From Listeria kieliensis (GTDB taxonomy: Bacteria; Bacillota; Bacilli; Lactobacillales; Listeriaceae), in the NCBI RefSeq assembly GCF_003369925.1, contig NZ_LARY01000001.1, positions 1,054,001-1,118,000 of the forward strand: a stretch of 64,000 nt of DNA, in the 5' to 3' direction. This document shows, piece after piece, positions 49,401 through 60,628 of this stretch. The notes below the pieces were generated by a model. The model was not told where the DNA came from, made no database searches, and was given only the letters and a program-made list of their open reading frames with translations. The stretch's first letter is position 1; each line of letters begins with the position of its first letter. The position numbers and the translations under genes were made by a program.

Positions 49401-50786
49401 TTTATCAATGATCTCGCCGTCATGCATTTTAATTCCCGCAAGTTCAATAATCGTATCATAAACAGCAGAAAGTCCCGTAGTTTCCACGTCAAAAACAACA
49501 TAAGTCGCATCTTTTAAATCAATATGTTTGTCATTATAGGCAATCGGAACCCCATCATCAATCAAGTTTGCTTCTACACCGTAAAGAATCTTGATGCCAA
49601 ATTTTTGTCCCGCCGCATAAGCTTCCGGAAACGACTGCACAACCGAGTGATCCGTTAACGCAATCGCTTTATGTCCCCAATCCGCAGCTTGCTTAGCAAG
49701 ATCCGTGATCGAATTCGTAGCATCCATTTGGCTCATGTTCGAATGCAGATGAAGTTCCACACGTTTTTCCTCTGCCCCGTCGAGCCGTTTTCTCGGTGCA
49801 ATTTCATTTACATCTTGCGCCATCATGATTAAATCACGCACAAAAGTGTCATTTTGAACACTTCCACGCACTTTCACCCACATGCCCTTTTTCAAATTCT
49901 GGAACATGGCTGCGTCATCTTTATCACGAGAAAACATCTTGATGATCATCGAACTCGTATAGTCGGTGATTTTAAATTGAAGTAAACTCCGACCGCTTCT
50001 CAGTTCGCGAATTTCCGTCGCAAAAACATAGCCTTGAACGGTAATTCGGCGCTCCTCGTCATAAATATCACCGAGATGCTTCACTTCGTCACCATCTTTA
50101 ATTTTATAGCCCAGTTGGAACGGCCCCGTAAGTTCAGCTGGCGCTTGGGAAGTCCCACTTTCCGCTTCTTGCTGACGCTTTTGCATGACTTGAACCGCAG
50201 CCTTAGCTTTCTCGGCATCTTCCTCTTCCTTCGCCTTCTTAAAGGCTTCGTAGGCTTCCGTATTTTCCTGCGTAAGCACAGTAGTTCGAAAAGCAAGACG
50301 CGGGAACCCGCAGTTTGCATAGTTTTCAAGAATTTCTGCAGCAAAGCTTTGCTCAAATTTGGTCTTTTCCATTTCGTTGTGCAAATTTAATTCCAAAAAA
50401 TGAGGTTCCTTAAGCTTTGGCTTTTGTTCCATTAAAACTTGCCCAATCAAAGGTGATGTCGCTAAAATCGGCGAAACAAGGATATTCCAATAATCTTGAA
50501 TCAACGTTTCATCGAGCCGCGCATCTTTGACGTGAATAGCAAGTTCCGTATTCGCAATCTCATTAAACGCACGTTTCATGCCCGTATCCAGTAATGTATA
50601 AAAATCCGCAGGGAAAATTTGCGGCGTCTCTAAATGAAACTGCCACGTTTTATTTCTTTTATCCGCAATCAACTTTTCAATTTTGGTATCCCGCGTGAAA
50701 TCTTCAAATGTTTTGTCTTCCTTTAATCCGATTTGTTCTAAAAGAAGTTGAAATCGCTCCTTTTTTTCTTCTTCTGAAGCACTCAA
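46449..50786 (-). CDS. polC: DNA polymerase III alpha subunit, PolC type
   Basis: About 1445 residues. I prefer the TTG at 50786, which follows AAAGGAG at ten bases; the open frame extends 57 bases further but without a ribosome site. It has an N-terminal domain, OB fold, PHP domain ([17 protein letters not shown]), an inserted DEDDh proofreading exonuclease ([11 protein letters not shown]), a zinc-binding pair of CxxC motifs (CPNC...CPEC) and the polymerase catalytic motif [10 protein letters not shown]. This combined polymerase and exonuclease is the main replicase of low-GC Gram-positives. Confidence 0.97.
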   Translation of the reverse strand: MSASEEEKKERFQLLLEQIGLKEDKTFEDFTRDTKIEKLIADKRNKTWQFHLETPQIFPADFYTLLDTGMKRAFNEIANTELAIHVKDARLDETLIQDYWNILVSPILATSPLIGQVLMEQKPKLKEPHFLELNLHNEMEKTKFEQSFAAEILENYANCGFPRLAFRTTVLTQENTEAYEAFKKAKEEEDAEKAKAAVQVMQKRQQEAESGTSQAPAELTGPFQLGYKIKDGDEVKHLGDIYDEERRITVQGYVFATEIRELRSGRSLLQFKITDYTSSMIIKMFSRDKDDAAMFQNLKKGMWVKVRGSVQNDTFVRDLIMMAQDVNEIAPRKRLDGAEEKRVELHLHSNMSQMDATNSITDLAKQAADWGHKAIALTDHSVVQSFPEAYAAGQKFGIKILYGVEANLIDDGVPIAYNDKHIDLKDATYVVFDVETTGLSAVYDTIIELAGIKMHDGEIIDKFEAFIDPGHPLSATTINLTGITDDMVKGSDPIDVVLNNFREWCGDAILVAHNASFDMGFINTAYRKIGMQDAPNAVIDTLELARFLYPHFKNHRLNTLTKKFNIILEQHHRAIFDAEATAYLAWKLIKDAKEMHEITNHDEFNQFMGEGDAYKRARPFHATIYAKTAEGLKNLFKLISMSNIDYFYRVPRIPRSKLKKLREGLIIGTACSQGELFEAMMQKGMAEAEKVAGFYDFIEIQPKPVYAPLIEREMIRDEKALEEILKNIVKVGEKTGKPVVATGNVHYKDPQDKIYRKILIHSMGGANPLNRQELPDVHFRSTEEMLKEFSFLGAEKAEEVVVKNSNLVADWMDELKPIKDELYTPKIEGAEDEIRNMSYKMAHDLYGETLPEIVEARLEKELKSIIGHGFAVIYLISHKLVKKSLNDGYLVGSRGSVGSSFVATMTEITEVNPLPPHYLCPNCKHSEFFHDGSVGSGFDLPDKTCPECGTAYRKEGQDIPFETFLGFKGDKVPDIDLNFSGDYQPVAHAYTKEIFGEDHVYRAGTIGTVAEKTAFGFVRGYERDMNMNIRGAEVDRLVAGCTGVKRTTGQHPGGIIVIPDYMDVYDFTPVQYPADATDSEWKTTHFDFHSIHDNVLKLDILGHDDPTAIRMLQDLSGIDPKTIPTDDPEVMKLFGSTESLGVTPEDIDSKTGTLGIPEFGTRFVRQMLEQTKPTTFSELVQISGLSHGTDVWLGNAEELIKNKICELPDVIGCRDDIMVFLIYQGLESSLAFRIMESVRKGKGLTDEMEEAMIANNVPNWYIDSCKKIKYMFPKAHAAAYVLMAVRIAYFKVHHPLYFYATYFSVRADDFDLTSMVNGREAVKAVMKEINDKGLEASTKEKNLLTVLEIANEMLARGYKFQKVDLYKSKADEFIIEGDTLIPPFNAIPSLGTNVAKQIVTARADGEFLSKEDLQQRGKVSKTIIQYMDEQGCLEGLPDQNQLSLF

Positions 50787-50818
50787 TTGGGTGTCACTCC
50801 TTTCAGCTAAAAAGCTGT

Positions 50819-50854
50819 AAAAAGTACCTTCCACAAAATGCAAAGGTACTTTTT
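50819..50854. terminator. Terminator between proS and polC
   Basis: AAAAAGTACCTT is mirrored as AAGGTACTTTTT (50843-50854): a perfect 12-bp stem with a 12-base loop and T-run on the minus strand. Confidence 0.88.
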
Positions 50855-50880
50855 AATCTATCTCTATTGTACATGAAAAA

Positions 50881-52623
<1,743 letters not shown>

Positions 52624-52629
52624 TTACGT

Positions 52630-53892
52630 CTAGAAAAAGGCCCGTTGAATATCGTTCCAGGTTACAAGGATCATTAAGACCATTAATAAAGCAAAGCCAA
52701 CAAAATGAATGATTCCTTCTTTTTTTGGATCTACTGGTTTTCTGCGGATAAGCTCATAAAGGAAGAACAATAAACGTCCCCCGTCAAGCGCAGGAAGTGG
52801 TAATAAGTTTACAATTCCTAAATTGATGCTTAAAACAGCCGTCCAGTTTAATAGTGTAAGGAAGCCGTAACTAACAACTTGTTCCGTACTCGTATAAATG
52901 CCAACTGGTCCATTCAGCATATCTAGTGAGAAGCCGCCCGTGATCATCTTCCCGAGCACATCAAAGATTTGGTGAATCCAGTTCCAAGTGTTTGTGAAAC
53001 CGTAGCTGATCTTAGCTCCGAATGAATCCTTAATTGGATTTTCAACTCCAATTTTCCCAACGGCTTCGCCTTGAACTTTTTGTTTTTCAGGCGTTACTTT
53101 TACCTCTTGCGTCTTACCATCTCGTTCAATTTTGAACATTAACTTCTTATCTGGATTTTCTGAGACTTTCCCAACAATTTCAGCCCAAGAATTGGTTTTT
53201 GTTCCTGAAATTGAGAGAACCTTGTCGCCTTCATGAAGACCAGCCTCAGCAGCGGGGCTATCTTTTACAACATTCCCAAGCGTGTTTTCTGTTGAAGCAA
53301 CGCCACCTTGAATAAAAGCGAGTGCTGTAAAAATCAAAATAGCTAAAATAAAATTAAAAAGCGGTCCCGCAAAAATAGTTGCTGCGCGTTTCCCTAGTGA
53401 CTTGGCACCGAAAGTCCGGTCATAAGGAACGACTTGTGTTTCAATTTTCCCATCCACAACAACAGCATCACGCGCAACTTGATAGCGAATTTTTTTTGAT
53501 TCATCATAGTCTTCAAAGCCTTCAATAAACAGTTCTTTTTCAAGATCTGCTTTTGAGACTTCAAAGGGTTGAGCGTTCACATATTGATCTTTTCCGTTAA
53601 CGATGATTTTCGTTACAGTTTCATCTTTTGATAACTCGAGCCCTACTCGGTAACCCGGCTTTAAGTCTAATTCTTCACCGTCTTCGCCCGCCATCCGGAC
53701 GTAACCACCGATCGGTAGCAAACGAATCGTATATTGTGTTTCCTTCTTTTTGTAAGCAAAAATTTTCGGTCCAAAGCCGATCGAAAAATCACGTACCAAA
53801 ATACCAGAACGTTTTGCAAGCAAAAAGTGTCCTAATTCGTGAAAGAAAACGATGAGTCCAAAGACGAAAATAAATGCAATAATCGTTGTCAA
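52630..53892 (-). CDS. rseP: Site-2 zinc metalloprotease RseP/RasP
   Basis: 420 residues, TTG start. The zinc site [10 protein letters not shown] lies in the first membrane helix (about 18-27), with the third ligand in [16 protein letters not shown] near 345. A PDZ domain (about 200-285, [20 protein letters not shown]) sits outside the membrane, between helices. It cleaves anti-sigma factors and signal-peptide remnants within the membrane. The dxr-rseP-proS order is that of Bacillus (RasP/YluC). Confidence 0.95.
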   Translation of the reverse strand: MTTIIAFIFVFGLIVFFHELGHFLLAKRSGILVRDFSIGFGPKIFAYKKKETQYTIRLLPIGGYVRMAGEDGEELDLKPGYRVGLELSKDETVTKIIVNGKDQYVNAQPFEVSKADLEKELFIEGFEDYDESKKIRYQVARDAVVVDGKIETQVVPYDRTFGAKSLGKRAATIFAGPLFNFILAILIFTALAFIQGGVASTENTLGNVVKDSPAAEAGLHEGDKVLSISGTKTNSWAEIVGKVSENPDKKLMFKIERDGKTQEVKVTPEKQKVQGEAVGKIGVENPIKDSFGAKISYGFTNTWNWIHQIFDVLGKMITGGFSLDMLNGPVGIYTSTEQVVSYGFLTLLNWTAVLSINLGIVNLLPLPALDGGRLLFFLYELIRRKPVDPKKEGIIHFVGFALLMVLMILVTWNDIQRAFF

Positions 53893-53905
53893 ATTAATTT
53901 CACCT

Positions 53906-55054
53906 CTATAAAAGTGTTTTTACGTATGCCCTTGTTTCTTGATCGACTTGCAAAATCGTATCCAGCGATGGGGCTTGAATCACATTTTGCATATGATGAT
54001 TCATCGCATTTTCAACCACTGCCTCAATATTGTTAAAATCAACCTGCCCATTTAAAAAGCCAGCAACCGCTATTTCATTCGCTGCATTTAAAACGGTCGG
54101 CATCGTTCCACCTATTTTACCAGCGTTGTACGCTAATTTCAATGCCCTAAATCGATCATAGTCAACTTCTTCAAAATGAAGAGTTCCAATTTTAGCTAAA
54201 CTGAAAGGTTCACTAAATTGAATACTTGACCGATCTGGAAAAGTAAGTGCATATTGAATCGGGATGCGCATGTCAGGTGCCCCGAGCTGGGCAATCATGC
54301 TTCCATCAATGTATTCAACCAGTGAATGGACAATGCTTTCCCTATGAATAACGACATCAATATCGTCATAATCCATATCGTAAAGCCAGTGTGCTTCAAT
54401 GACTTCAAGACCTTTGTTGAACATCGTCGCCGAATCAATTGTGAGTTTATTCCCCATGTTCCAGTTCGGGTGGTTTAACGCTTCTTTCACCGTCACATGT
54501 TTCAGCTCTTGGCGCGTTTTATCACGAAAACTTCCGCCGCTAGCTGTAATAATTAGTTTTGAAACATTTTCGCGTTTTTCACCATTTAATGCTTGAAAAA
54601 CAGCTGAATGTTCACTATCAACCGGCAGAATGTCCACACCTTTTTTTCGAGCAGCTTCCATAACTAAGTGTCCAGCCGTCACAAGAGTTTCCTTATTCGC
54701 GATCGCAATTTGCTTGCCGGCTTCAATCGCATCGAGCGTTGGCAAAAGACCCACACTCCCAATCACAGCACTCAGCAAAACATCTCCTTCAGAAAAAGAA
54801 GCGATCGCACGAAGTCCTTCCATGCCCGAATAAAAACGAATATCAGGAAACTCAAGTTTTAGCTTTTCCACATCTCGATTGTTTTGAACGGACACAGCTT
54901 TTGGCTTGAACTCTTGAATGATTTTACGTCCTAGCTCTACATTCCGACCAAAGGATAGCGCAGTAATCTCAAAAAGTTCTGGATGCTCTCTTACAATTTC
55001 CAGAGTTTGGGTTCCAATCGAACCCGTTGCACCTAACAAATTAATTTTCTTCAT
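53906..55054 (-). CDS. dxr: 1-deoxy-D-xylulose 5-phosphate reductoisomerase
   Basis: 382 residues from ATG 55054, with GGAGATG upstream; longer reading overlaps cdsA. It has NADPH-binding [11 protein letters not shown] (8-18), catalytic [10 protein letters not shown] (about 147-156), SGGSFRD and [17 protein letters not shown]. It catalyses the second step of the non-mevalonate pathway that dxs begins. Fosmidomycin is the classic inhibitor of this family. Confidence 0.97.
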   Translation of the reverse strand: MKKINLLGATGSIGTQTLEIVREHPELFEITALSFGRNVELGRKIIQEFKPKAVSVQNNRDVEKLKLEFPDIRFYSGMEGLRAIASFSEGDVLLSAVIGSVGLLPTLDAIEAGKQIAIANKETLVTAGHLVMEAARKKGVDILPVDSEHSAVFQALNGEKRENVSKLIITASGGSFRDKTRQELKHVTVKEALNHPNWNMGNKLTIDSATMFNKGLEVIEAHWLYDMDYDDIDVVIHRESIVHSLVEYIDGSMIAQLGAPDMRIPIQYALTFPDRSSIQFSEPFSLAKIGTLHFEEVDYDRFRALKLAYNAGKIGGTMPTVLNAANEIAVAGFLNGQVDFNNIEAVVENAMNHHMQNVIQAPSLDTILQVDQETRAYVKTLL

Positions 55055-55067
55055 GGCTTCATCTCCA

Positions 55068-55856
55068 TTAAATGATTTGCAGTATATGTAACAGCGGCAA
55101 GACAAACAGTAAACTATCAAAGCGGTCTAAAATCCCACCATGCCCCGGTAAAATCTTTCCGGAATCTTTCACATCATAAAAACGTTTTAGCGCAGACTCA
55201 ACTAAATCGCCAAGTTGTCCGAAGATCGAAAGTACAATTAAAGCGAGTAAGACAAGACCGATGTTCCCGCTTAAATCCATAAAGTAGAAAAAGCCGCCTG
55301 CAATGATAAGAGCCGAAACAATACCTCCGATGAAGCCTTCTACTGTCTTATTTGGGCTAACATGTGGCGCAAGTTTGTGCTTACCAAACTGACGGCCGAT
55401 AAAATAAGCACCCGTATCTGTTGACCAAACGATGAGGAGCGCAAATAAAACATAGTAAAGTCCCGCATCACGCGTGAGTGCCAAATAATGAAAGCCGATT
55501 CCTACATAAAAAGAAGAAAGAACGGCAATCCCCGCTTGATCAAAGTGAAATTTGTTTTTTGAAAAAACAGTATAGGAAAGCAAAATTGCAATCCCGATAA
55601 AGATCAGCTCAATCACCGATAATCCGAAATGGTCTAGCCAAGTTAAATAATTTTCCGGCACAACAACGAGCCAAGTTAAAAGCATGGTGACAATACCGTT
55701 CACCGAAAATAGTGATTGCTTTGTCATCGTGAGAATCTCATACACGGCAATCGATGCGAGTAAAATGCTAATTAGTTCAAATGGTAACCCACCAACAACA
55801 ACGAAGGGGATAAAAATAATAAGAGCCACAATGGCCGTAATAATTCTTGTCTTCAC
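55068..55856 (-). CDS. cdsA: Phosphatidate cytidylyltransferase
   Basis: 262 residues with about eight membrane helices. The CdsA signature is near the C-terminus: [12 protein letters not shown], then [18 protein letters not shown] and [14 protein letters not shown], which hold the metal-binding aspartates. It makes CDP-diacylglycerol, the precursor of phosphatidylglycerol and cardiolipin. It lies between uppS and dxr, as in other bacilli. Confidence 0.95.
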   Translation of the reverse strand: MKTRIITAIVALIIFIPFVVVGGLPFELISILLASIAVYEILTMTKQSLFSVNGIVTMLLTWLVVVPENYLTWLDHFGLSVIELIFIGIAILLSYTVFSKNKFHFDQAGIAVLSSFYVGIGFHYLALTRDAGLYYVLFALLIVWSTDTGAYFIGRQFGKHKLAPHVSPNKTVEGFIGGIVSALIIAGGFFYFMDLSGNIGLVLLALIVLSIFGQLGDLVESALKRFYDVKDSGKILPGHGGILDRFDSLLFVLPLLHILQII

Positions 55857-55868
55857 CTTTTTTCCTCC

Positions 55869-56627
55869 CTAAAGCCCGCCGAATCTACGTGATCGATTTT
55901 GATAGTCAATCATCGCCTCTAAAAAGTCTTCTTCTGTAAAGTCAGGCCAGTGAACATCTGTAAAGTAAAACTCACTATAAGCCAACTGCCAAAGCATAAA
56001 ATTGCTAAGCCGTAGCTCCCCACTTGTACGAATCAATAAATCAGGATCTCCTAACCCATTTGTCATTAAATGTTTTTCAATGTCAGCTTCTGTGATTTCG
56101 TCTGCTTTCTTCCCGCTTTTTTCTAGTTCGCGGATAGCTTCTTTCATTGCCGTTACAATCTCAGCTCGCGACCCGTAATTCAAAGCAAAATTAAGCACAA
56201 GACCCGTGCAATGTTTGGTATCTTCAATCGCCTTCTCTACAGCACGAAGCGTGTGCAATGGCAAATTATCCCGGTATCCCATGACATTGACTTTAACGTT
56301 TTCTTGAATGAGTTCTGGTACAAACGTATCGAAAAACTCAACAGGCAATTTCATCAAAAAATCCACTTCATCTGTCGGGCGCTTCCAGTTCTCCGTTGAA
56401 AAAGCATACAACGTCAAAACCTCAATACCCATTTCATTCGCATAACTTGTGATCTTTTTGACGACATTCATGCCTTCTTTATGACCAGCAATGCGAGGTA
56501 AAAACCGTTTTTTAGCCCATCTTCCGTTGCCATCCATGATAATTGCAACGTGTTTTGGAAGCGGCAGTTCGGGCGATAATTCACCATCTATAAAATTTTC
56601 ATTTTGTCGAAAGAGCTTTTTAAACAT
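55869..56627 (-). CDS. uppS: Undecaprenyl diphosphate synthase (cis-prenyl transferase)
   Basis: 252 residues. The active site is [13 protein letters not shown] (about 30-42) with the catalytic Asp, and FSTENWKRP and [27 protein letters not shown] complete the substrate tunnel. It extends farnesyl diphosphate (IspA product) to the C55 carrier of cell-wall precursors. About 200 bases upstream contain the frr terminator. Confidence 0.97.
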   Translation of the reverse strand: MFKKLFRQNENFIDGELSPELPLPKHVAIIMDGNGRWAKKRFLPRIAGHKEGMNVVKKITSYANEMGIEVLTLYAFSTENWKRPTDEVDFLMKLPVEFFDTFVPELIQENVKVNVMGYRDNLPLHTLRAVEKAIEDTKHCTGLVLNFALNYGSRAEIVTAMKEAIRELEKSGKKADEITEADIEKHLMTNGLGDPDLLIRTSGELRLSNFMLWQLAYSEFYFTDVHWPDFTEEDFLEAMIDYQNRSRRFGGL

Positions 56628-56768
56628 TTTAAATCCTCCAATAGAAATGCCACTGTTCTGCGCATGTCTATACCTATAATACCAAAAAATGCCCGATTAA
56701 TGTACTAAAATTTGCATGTGATTCATGAGATTTCCATGAGAAAATCGGTTTGGTTAGGATACAAAAGA

Positions 56769-56815
56769 AAAGCATCCCTCCCCTTCCTAAAGTAGAAGAA
56801 AAGGAATGCTTTTTC
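56769..56815 (-). terminator. frr terminator
   Basis: AAAAGCAT / ATGCTTTT with an imperfect GGA/TCC-rich inner extension; on the minus strand it runs into TTTTCTTTTG. It is about ten bases after the frr stop. Confidence 0.7.
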
Positions 56816-56825
56816 GTATCATTAA

Positions 56826-57383
56826 TTAAACTTCCATGATTTCCGCTTCTTTAGCTTTAGCGATTTCATCAATTTTTTGAATGCTTGCATCCGTTAGTTT
56901 TTGAACATCTTCTCCGTAAGTACGCAAGTCATCTTCTGTGATTTCGCCAGCTTTTTCAAGCTTCTTAAGTTCATCATTGGCATCGCGGCGCACATTACGC
57001 ACCGCAACTTTTGCTTCTTCTGCTTCTTTTTTCACTTCTTTCGCAAGCTCACGACGACGTTCTTCCGTTAATTGCGGAATTGTAAGACGAAGCACTGAAC
57101 CATCGTTATTTGGCGTTAAGCCAAGATCTGATTTCAAAATCGCTTTTTCAATATCTTCAAGCGCATTTTTATCAAAAGGTGTGATAAGAAGCATTCTAGC
57201 TTCTGGAATGCTGATCCCCGCAATTTGATTAAGCGGAGTTGGCGCACCGTAATATTCTACTTGAACACGATCTAAAATTGAAGCATTTGCACGACCAGCA
57301 CGAATTTGTCCTAACGCGCGGGATAATGCTTGCTCAGATTTTTCCATTTTTTCCTGTGAACTTTGCAAAACTTCTTTACTCAT
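56826..57383 (-). CDS. frr: Ribosome recycling factor
   Basis: 185 residues, standard length. It has an alpha-helical bundle with [30 protein letters not shown] (given here only as a location, about 28-57; key parts are GRAN and YGAPTPLNQ) and [13 protein letters not shown] in the second half. It splits terminated ribosomes with EF-G. It follows pyrH by four bases, the usual pairing. Confidence 0.97.
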   Translation of the reverse strand: MSKEVLQSSQEKMEKSEQALSRALGQIRAGRANASILDRVQVEYYGAPTPLNQIAGISIPEARMLLITPFDKNALEDIEKAILKSDLGLTPNNDGSVLRLTIPQLTEERRRELAKEVKKEAEEAKVAVRNVRRDANDELKKLEKAGEITEDDLRTYGEDVQKLTDASIQKIDEIAKAKEAEIMEV

Positions 57384-57387
57384 TGAT

Positions 57388-58113
57388 TTATTTCCCCCTT
57401 ACGGTTGTTCCGATTTTTTCGCCAAGAACGACACGTTTAATGTTGTTTTCAGTTTCCGCAAATGAAAATACGATCAGCGGAATATCGTTATCCATACTTA
57501 GTGAAGATGCCGTAGAATCCATCACTTGCAAGCCTTCTTTAATGACATCCAAGTAGGAAAGCTCATCATATTTTTTCGCTGTATTATCAACACGTGGGTC
57601 AGCACTGTATACACCATCCACGTTGTTTTTAGCCATTAAAATGACATCAGCTTCAATTTCAGCCGCACGAAGCGCTGCTGTTGTATCTGTAGAGAAATAC
57701 GGGTTTCCTGTTCCCCCTGCAAAAATCACTACACGCCCTTTTTCAAGATGACGTATAGCTTTCCGTCTAATGTAAGGCTCTGCGATTTGACGCATATCGA
57801 TTGAAGTTTGCACACGCGTTGCTACACCGATATTTTCTAATGAATCTTGAAGCGAAAGCGAGTTCATCACCGTCGCAAGCATACCCATATAATCGGCAGC
57901 TGCTCGGTCCATCCCCATTTCGCTTCCAAGACGCCCGCGCCAGATATTGCCGCCACCGACAACAACCGCTACCTCTACACCTAGTTCTACTACTTCTTTT
58001 ACTTGTTTGGAAATGGCGTTTACGATATTCGGACTAATTCCAAAGCCGTCCGAACCCGCGAGCGCTTCACCACTTAATTTTAAAACGACACGTTTATATT
58101 TTGGGGTATCCAT
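57388..58113 (-). CDS. pyrH: Uridylate kinase
   Basis: 241 residues from ATG 58113, with GGAGG five bases upstream. Family blocks are [12 protein letters not shown] (about 8-19), [13 protein letters not shown] (about 46-58) and [20 protein letters not shown]. It phosphorylates UMP as a hexamer regulated by UTP and GTP. rpsB and tsf, its neighbours in many bacteria, are absent, as in Listeria. This is the last gene of the conserved backbone in the window. Confidence 0.97.
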   Translation of the reverse strand: MDTPKYKRVVLKLSGEALAGSDGFGISPNIVNAISKQVKEVVELGVEVAVVVGGGNIWRGRLGSEMGMDRAAADYMGMLATVMNSLSLQDSLENIGVATRVQTSIDMRQIAEPYIRRKAIRHLEKGRVVIFAGGTGNPYFSTDTTAALRAAEIEADVILMAKNNVDGVYSADPRVDNTAKKYDELSYLDVIKEGLQVMDSTASSLSMDNDIPLIVFSFAETENNIKRVVLGEKIGTTVRGK

Positions 58114-58235
58114 AATGACCTCCACACCTTTATTCTAGTTCATGATAAAAGAGTTTTTTATCCACCAGTATCCATTTTACTAAAAAACCAGCAATTACAA
58201 AAGTATTTTCTATGAAAAAGCCAAAAAAGTTCTAT

Positions 58236-58670
58236 TTATAAACTAGACCATTTTAAATGTAGGATTGGATAATCTCTTCCTTGCCCATCTTTTTCACTTT
58301 TCCCATAGACTTCAAACCCATTTTTCTCATAAAAATGATACGCTGCTTTATTTTGCTGATTCACGTCCACAAAGCGAATTCCTTCTGTCTTAACTAATTG
58401 CTGTAAAATTTCGGAGCCGTATCCACGCCCTCTAAAACGTGGAGAAAGAAAAAACATTTCCAGATGCTCCGCCGCATGCCCCGTAAAACCAATCGTCTCT
58501 CCCTCCACTTTCCAGCAGTAAAGTTCTACACTTGGGAAAAACGAGGGGATTTCCCTTCGCAGTGCGTCAAAGTCAGCCGCTTTCAAAAAATCATGTGTCG
58601 CCTTTACAGATTCCTCCCAGATAAAAAGCAATTTGGGATAATCCGCCGCGCTAGCCCGTTCCTTGTCCAC
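58236..58670 (-). CDS. GNAT-family N-acetyltransferase
   Basis: 144 residues, GTG start after GAGGTG. The acetyl-CoA loop is FRGRGYGSEILQQL (about 79-92), with the beta-bulge LEMFFLSP before it and NKAAYHFYEKNGFEVYGKS after it. The N-terminus ASAADYPKLLFIWEESVKATHDFL is shared with a group of putative acetyltransferases found in bacilli. The substrate is unknown. It begins the accessory part of the window. Confidence 0.85.
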   Translation of the reverse strand: MDKERASAADYPKLLFIWEESVKATHDFLKAADFDALRREIPSFFPSVELYCWKVEGETIGFTGHAAEHLEMFFLSPRFRGRGYGSEILQQLVKTEGIRFVDVNQQNKAAYHFYEKNGFEVYGKSEKDGQGRDYPILHLKWSSL

Positions 58671-58887
58671 CTAATCACCTCAAAACATACTTGAATCTTC
58701 ATTCAGCTTAACAGATTGAGCAGGAATCGCAAGTATGGAGACGATTTTTATGTATATAATTCGTTTCTTTATTAGTAAAATACAAACAGCAGATCATATG
58801 ATATTTCATCAAGTCAATATCCGAACAAAAACCCCAACTTTTGTTAGGGGTTTAGCTTAGACTATTTTTATTCGGATTTGAAAGCAA
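58671..58887. other. Non-coding gap between GNAT gene and small membrane-protein gene
   Basis: 217 AT-rich bases with no open frame I would support. The right end holds a hairpin for the next gene, a terminator with AACCCC / GGGGTT arms (58828-58853) and a T-run on the minus strand. Confidence 0.6.
58828..58853 (-). terminator. Terminator after the DUF3139-like gene
   Basis: AAACCCC / GGGGTTT with an AAC/GTT inner pair, followed on the minus strand by TTTTTGTTCGG. Confidence 0.75.
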
Positions 58888-59352
58888 TTATCTCTTTGAA
58901 ACTTTATAAGCAAAATAAGCATCCTCTTGCTTCTTGGTAGCAGAATTATCACCATATGCACGATCAGCCTCAACTGATTTATTCACCGATTCATAAGTGA
59001 AGGAATATGTTAATTCACAATTGCTAGCAAAATTTAATTTACTTATATTCTCGCTTGTTAGTTTTTCCCCATTCAAAAATTCATGGTTTGTTTTCACGAT
59101 ACTTTTCCATGTTTGATAATCTTTTTTAGTCGTGATCACCTTGGTAAACCATTCTTTTCCAAACACTTCCGCATTATACTTTGGCTTTTCTATAACAATA
59201 ATTTCACTTTCTGGTATCTTCATTTTATGAATAGCTAGATCTATCTCGCGATTCGCCTGATTTGTCTTAAAATAAATATATCCTGTATATCCGAGTACTC
59301 CAACGATAATCAAAGTAAGAACTATGAAAAAGATCCTTTTGCTTTTTTTCAT
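58888..59352 (-). CDS. Small membrane-anchored protein, DUF3139-like
   Basis: 154 residues from ATG 59352, with AGGAG about ten bases upstream; a 28-codon longer frame has no ribosome site and crosses into intergenic sequence. One membrane helix (about 7-28) leads to an extracytoplasmic domain. The segment after the helix, DLAIHKMKIPESEIIVIEKPKY with a following acidic/aromatic region, resembles DUF3139 proteins found near secretion and bacteriocin loci in Listeria and relatives. The match is only moderate. Function unknown. Confidence 0.55.
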   Translation of the reverse strand: MKKSKRIFFIVLTLIIVGVLGYTGYIYFKTNQANREIDLAIHKMKIPESEIIVIEKPKYNAEVFGKEWFTKVITTKKDYQTWKSIVKTNHEFLNGEKLTSENISKLNFASNCELTYSFTYESVNKSVEADRAYGDNSATKKQEDAYFAYKVSKR

Positions 59353-59410
59353 GTTAGCCAACTCCTGTAGAATATACTTTGTATAATGACTTAATATAGC
59401 ATGAAATACC

Positions 59411-59450
59411 CCGAAAAAACAAACCCCGCTATTCATTTGGAATAGCGGGG
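59411..59450 (-). terminator. Strong terminator to the left of the toxin cassette
   Basis: CCCCGCTATTC / GAATAGCGGGG, a perfect 11-bp stem with a 5-base loop (59424-59450), followed on the minus strand by TTTGTTTTTTC. It is the likely end of leftward transcripts from the immunity region. Confidence 0.88.
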
Positions 59451-59491
59451 CTCACAAATTATTAAAAATCAAAATTTCTTATTGATCTTTT

Positions 59492-59635
59492 TTAACTTGG
59501 CTCATAACATTTCAAAACAAATGACTTATTATCAAGATTTATAGCATCATATTTTTTAAAATCCCCGAACGGTTTTACAAATCCTTCAGAGCTTTATTGG
59601 CGTTCTTCTAGGTGCCTTTTTAAGTAAGTTTGCTC
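59492..59635 (-). pseudogene. Remnant of an unidentified coding region
   Basis: On the minus strand a reading frame with protein-like composition, ending SEGFVKPFGDFKKYDA and then NKSFVLKCYEPS before TAA (59492-59494), is interrupted by a TAA ten to fifteen codons after its left part (QTYLKRHLEERQ). No start codon or ribosome site remains. I do not recognise the family. Its place next to a decayed immunity gene suggests an old toxin or immunity module. It could be chance, but the compositional bias across the stop argues otherwise. Confidence 0.4.
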
Positions 59636-59663
59636 TTACTAGTTAGTACCTTTCCACATAATG

Positions 59664-59899
59664 TTAGTCAAACATTATCTGAACAGTGCTTTCAGAAACA
59701 TTATTTAATACTTCAGTGATAATTGCTTCTTTTTCTTCATCTGTTAATTTTTAGCTTTCGTGTGGAGGTTCCCACTTTTTCAGTGCATCCTTTTATATAC
59801 TACAAATTTTCCACCAACTAGCATCTCTCCTTCAGCTTTTAACGTATAACCATTTTCTAAATCAAATTTAATATAAGAACTTCCACCTGTGATTTTCAT
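59664..59899 (-). pseudogene. Decayed Imm74-like immunity gene
   Basis: Start ATG 59899 follows AAGGAAG. The first frame reads SYIKFDLENGYTLKAEGEML and GGKFVVYK, then stops at TGA after VYKRMH. After a frameshift the sequence continues as DALKKWEPPHES, a TAA, then KLTDEEKEAIITEVLNN to a terminal TAA at 59664. This layout (GYxxKAEGE, KxWEPPH, TDEEK) is how I remember Imm74-type immunity proteins. At least two lesions inactivate it. The family assignment is from memory and moderate; the gene breakage is directly visible. Confidence 0.6.
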
Positions 59900-60014
59900 T
59901 TTGCGCTTCCTTGCTATATTAAAATAAAACTATTTATAATCATCCTACTTTGTAATTTTCATTGTATAAAGTAGCTAATTTCAATAGGAATACGAGAGTC
60001 GCTAAGGTTATTGA

Positions 60015-60611
60015 TCATTCTTCAATATCGAATAAATCTCTAATAACTGTATCATAATCCTTTGAATTATAATCTATATCTATGTCACAAATTTTTATAT
60101 ACTTTTTAAAAGAATCATATATTAATGTATAATTTGCTAATACTCGAACGCCTAATGTAAAAGTGGGATTATCATCACTAATTAGAAACTCCTTATTATT
60201 TTCATTCACATAGCTAACTATAAACATAGATCCCTTTTGATAAAGACAGACAGAACTTGGAGAAAGAGATAGTAACGAATAGCTTTCTAATCCATTAGAA
60301 TTTAATACTTCTTCAGCTTCTTGGATGTTATGAATATCACCAATCTGAGGATAATTTATATTGCTAAGTTTTGCACGAACTCCTAAGTAAAATATAGCTA
60401 GTCCTATATTTTGCAACATTAATATTTTATATCTACTATCTCTTGAAATTCGAAAAAGATTAAAAACACTTTTTTCTTCTTTTAAGAAATATCCATTTTC
60501 CTGATCCACAATCCCTTTCGCTTTAGTTCTAACTTCAATACCTTCACTACTTTCTCGGATATAATATTTCTCTCCCCCCAAAAAAGTTTTTAAGTTTTCT
60601 ACTGTAAACAC
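60015..60611 (-). CDS. Probable immunity protein of the TNT toxin
   Basis: About 198 residues from GTG 60611, which has GGAG eight bases upstream; ATG 60617 and GTG 60620 are alternatives. No signal peptide; a weak hydrophobic stretch (YKILMLQNIGLAIFYLGV) lies mid-protein but looks like a buried strand or helix. It is AT-rich and has no family I can name with certainty. It starts about 17 bases after the toxin stop, the standard place for an antitoxin. Cognate TNT immunity factors act in the cytoplasm by binding the toxin, so I infer that role here. Confidence 0.65.
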   Translation of the reverse strand: MFTVENLKTFLGGEKYYIRESSEGIEVRTKAKGIVDQENGYFLKEEKSVFNLFRISRDSRYKILMLQNIGLAIFYLGVRAKLSNINYPQIGDIHNIQEAEEVLNSNGLESYSLLSLSPSSVCLYQKGSMFIVSYVNENNKEFLISDDNPTFTLGVRVLANYTLIYDSFKKYIKICDIDIDYNSKDYDTVIRDLFDIEE

Positions 60612-60628
60612 CCTCATCACTCCTCTAT

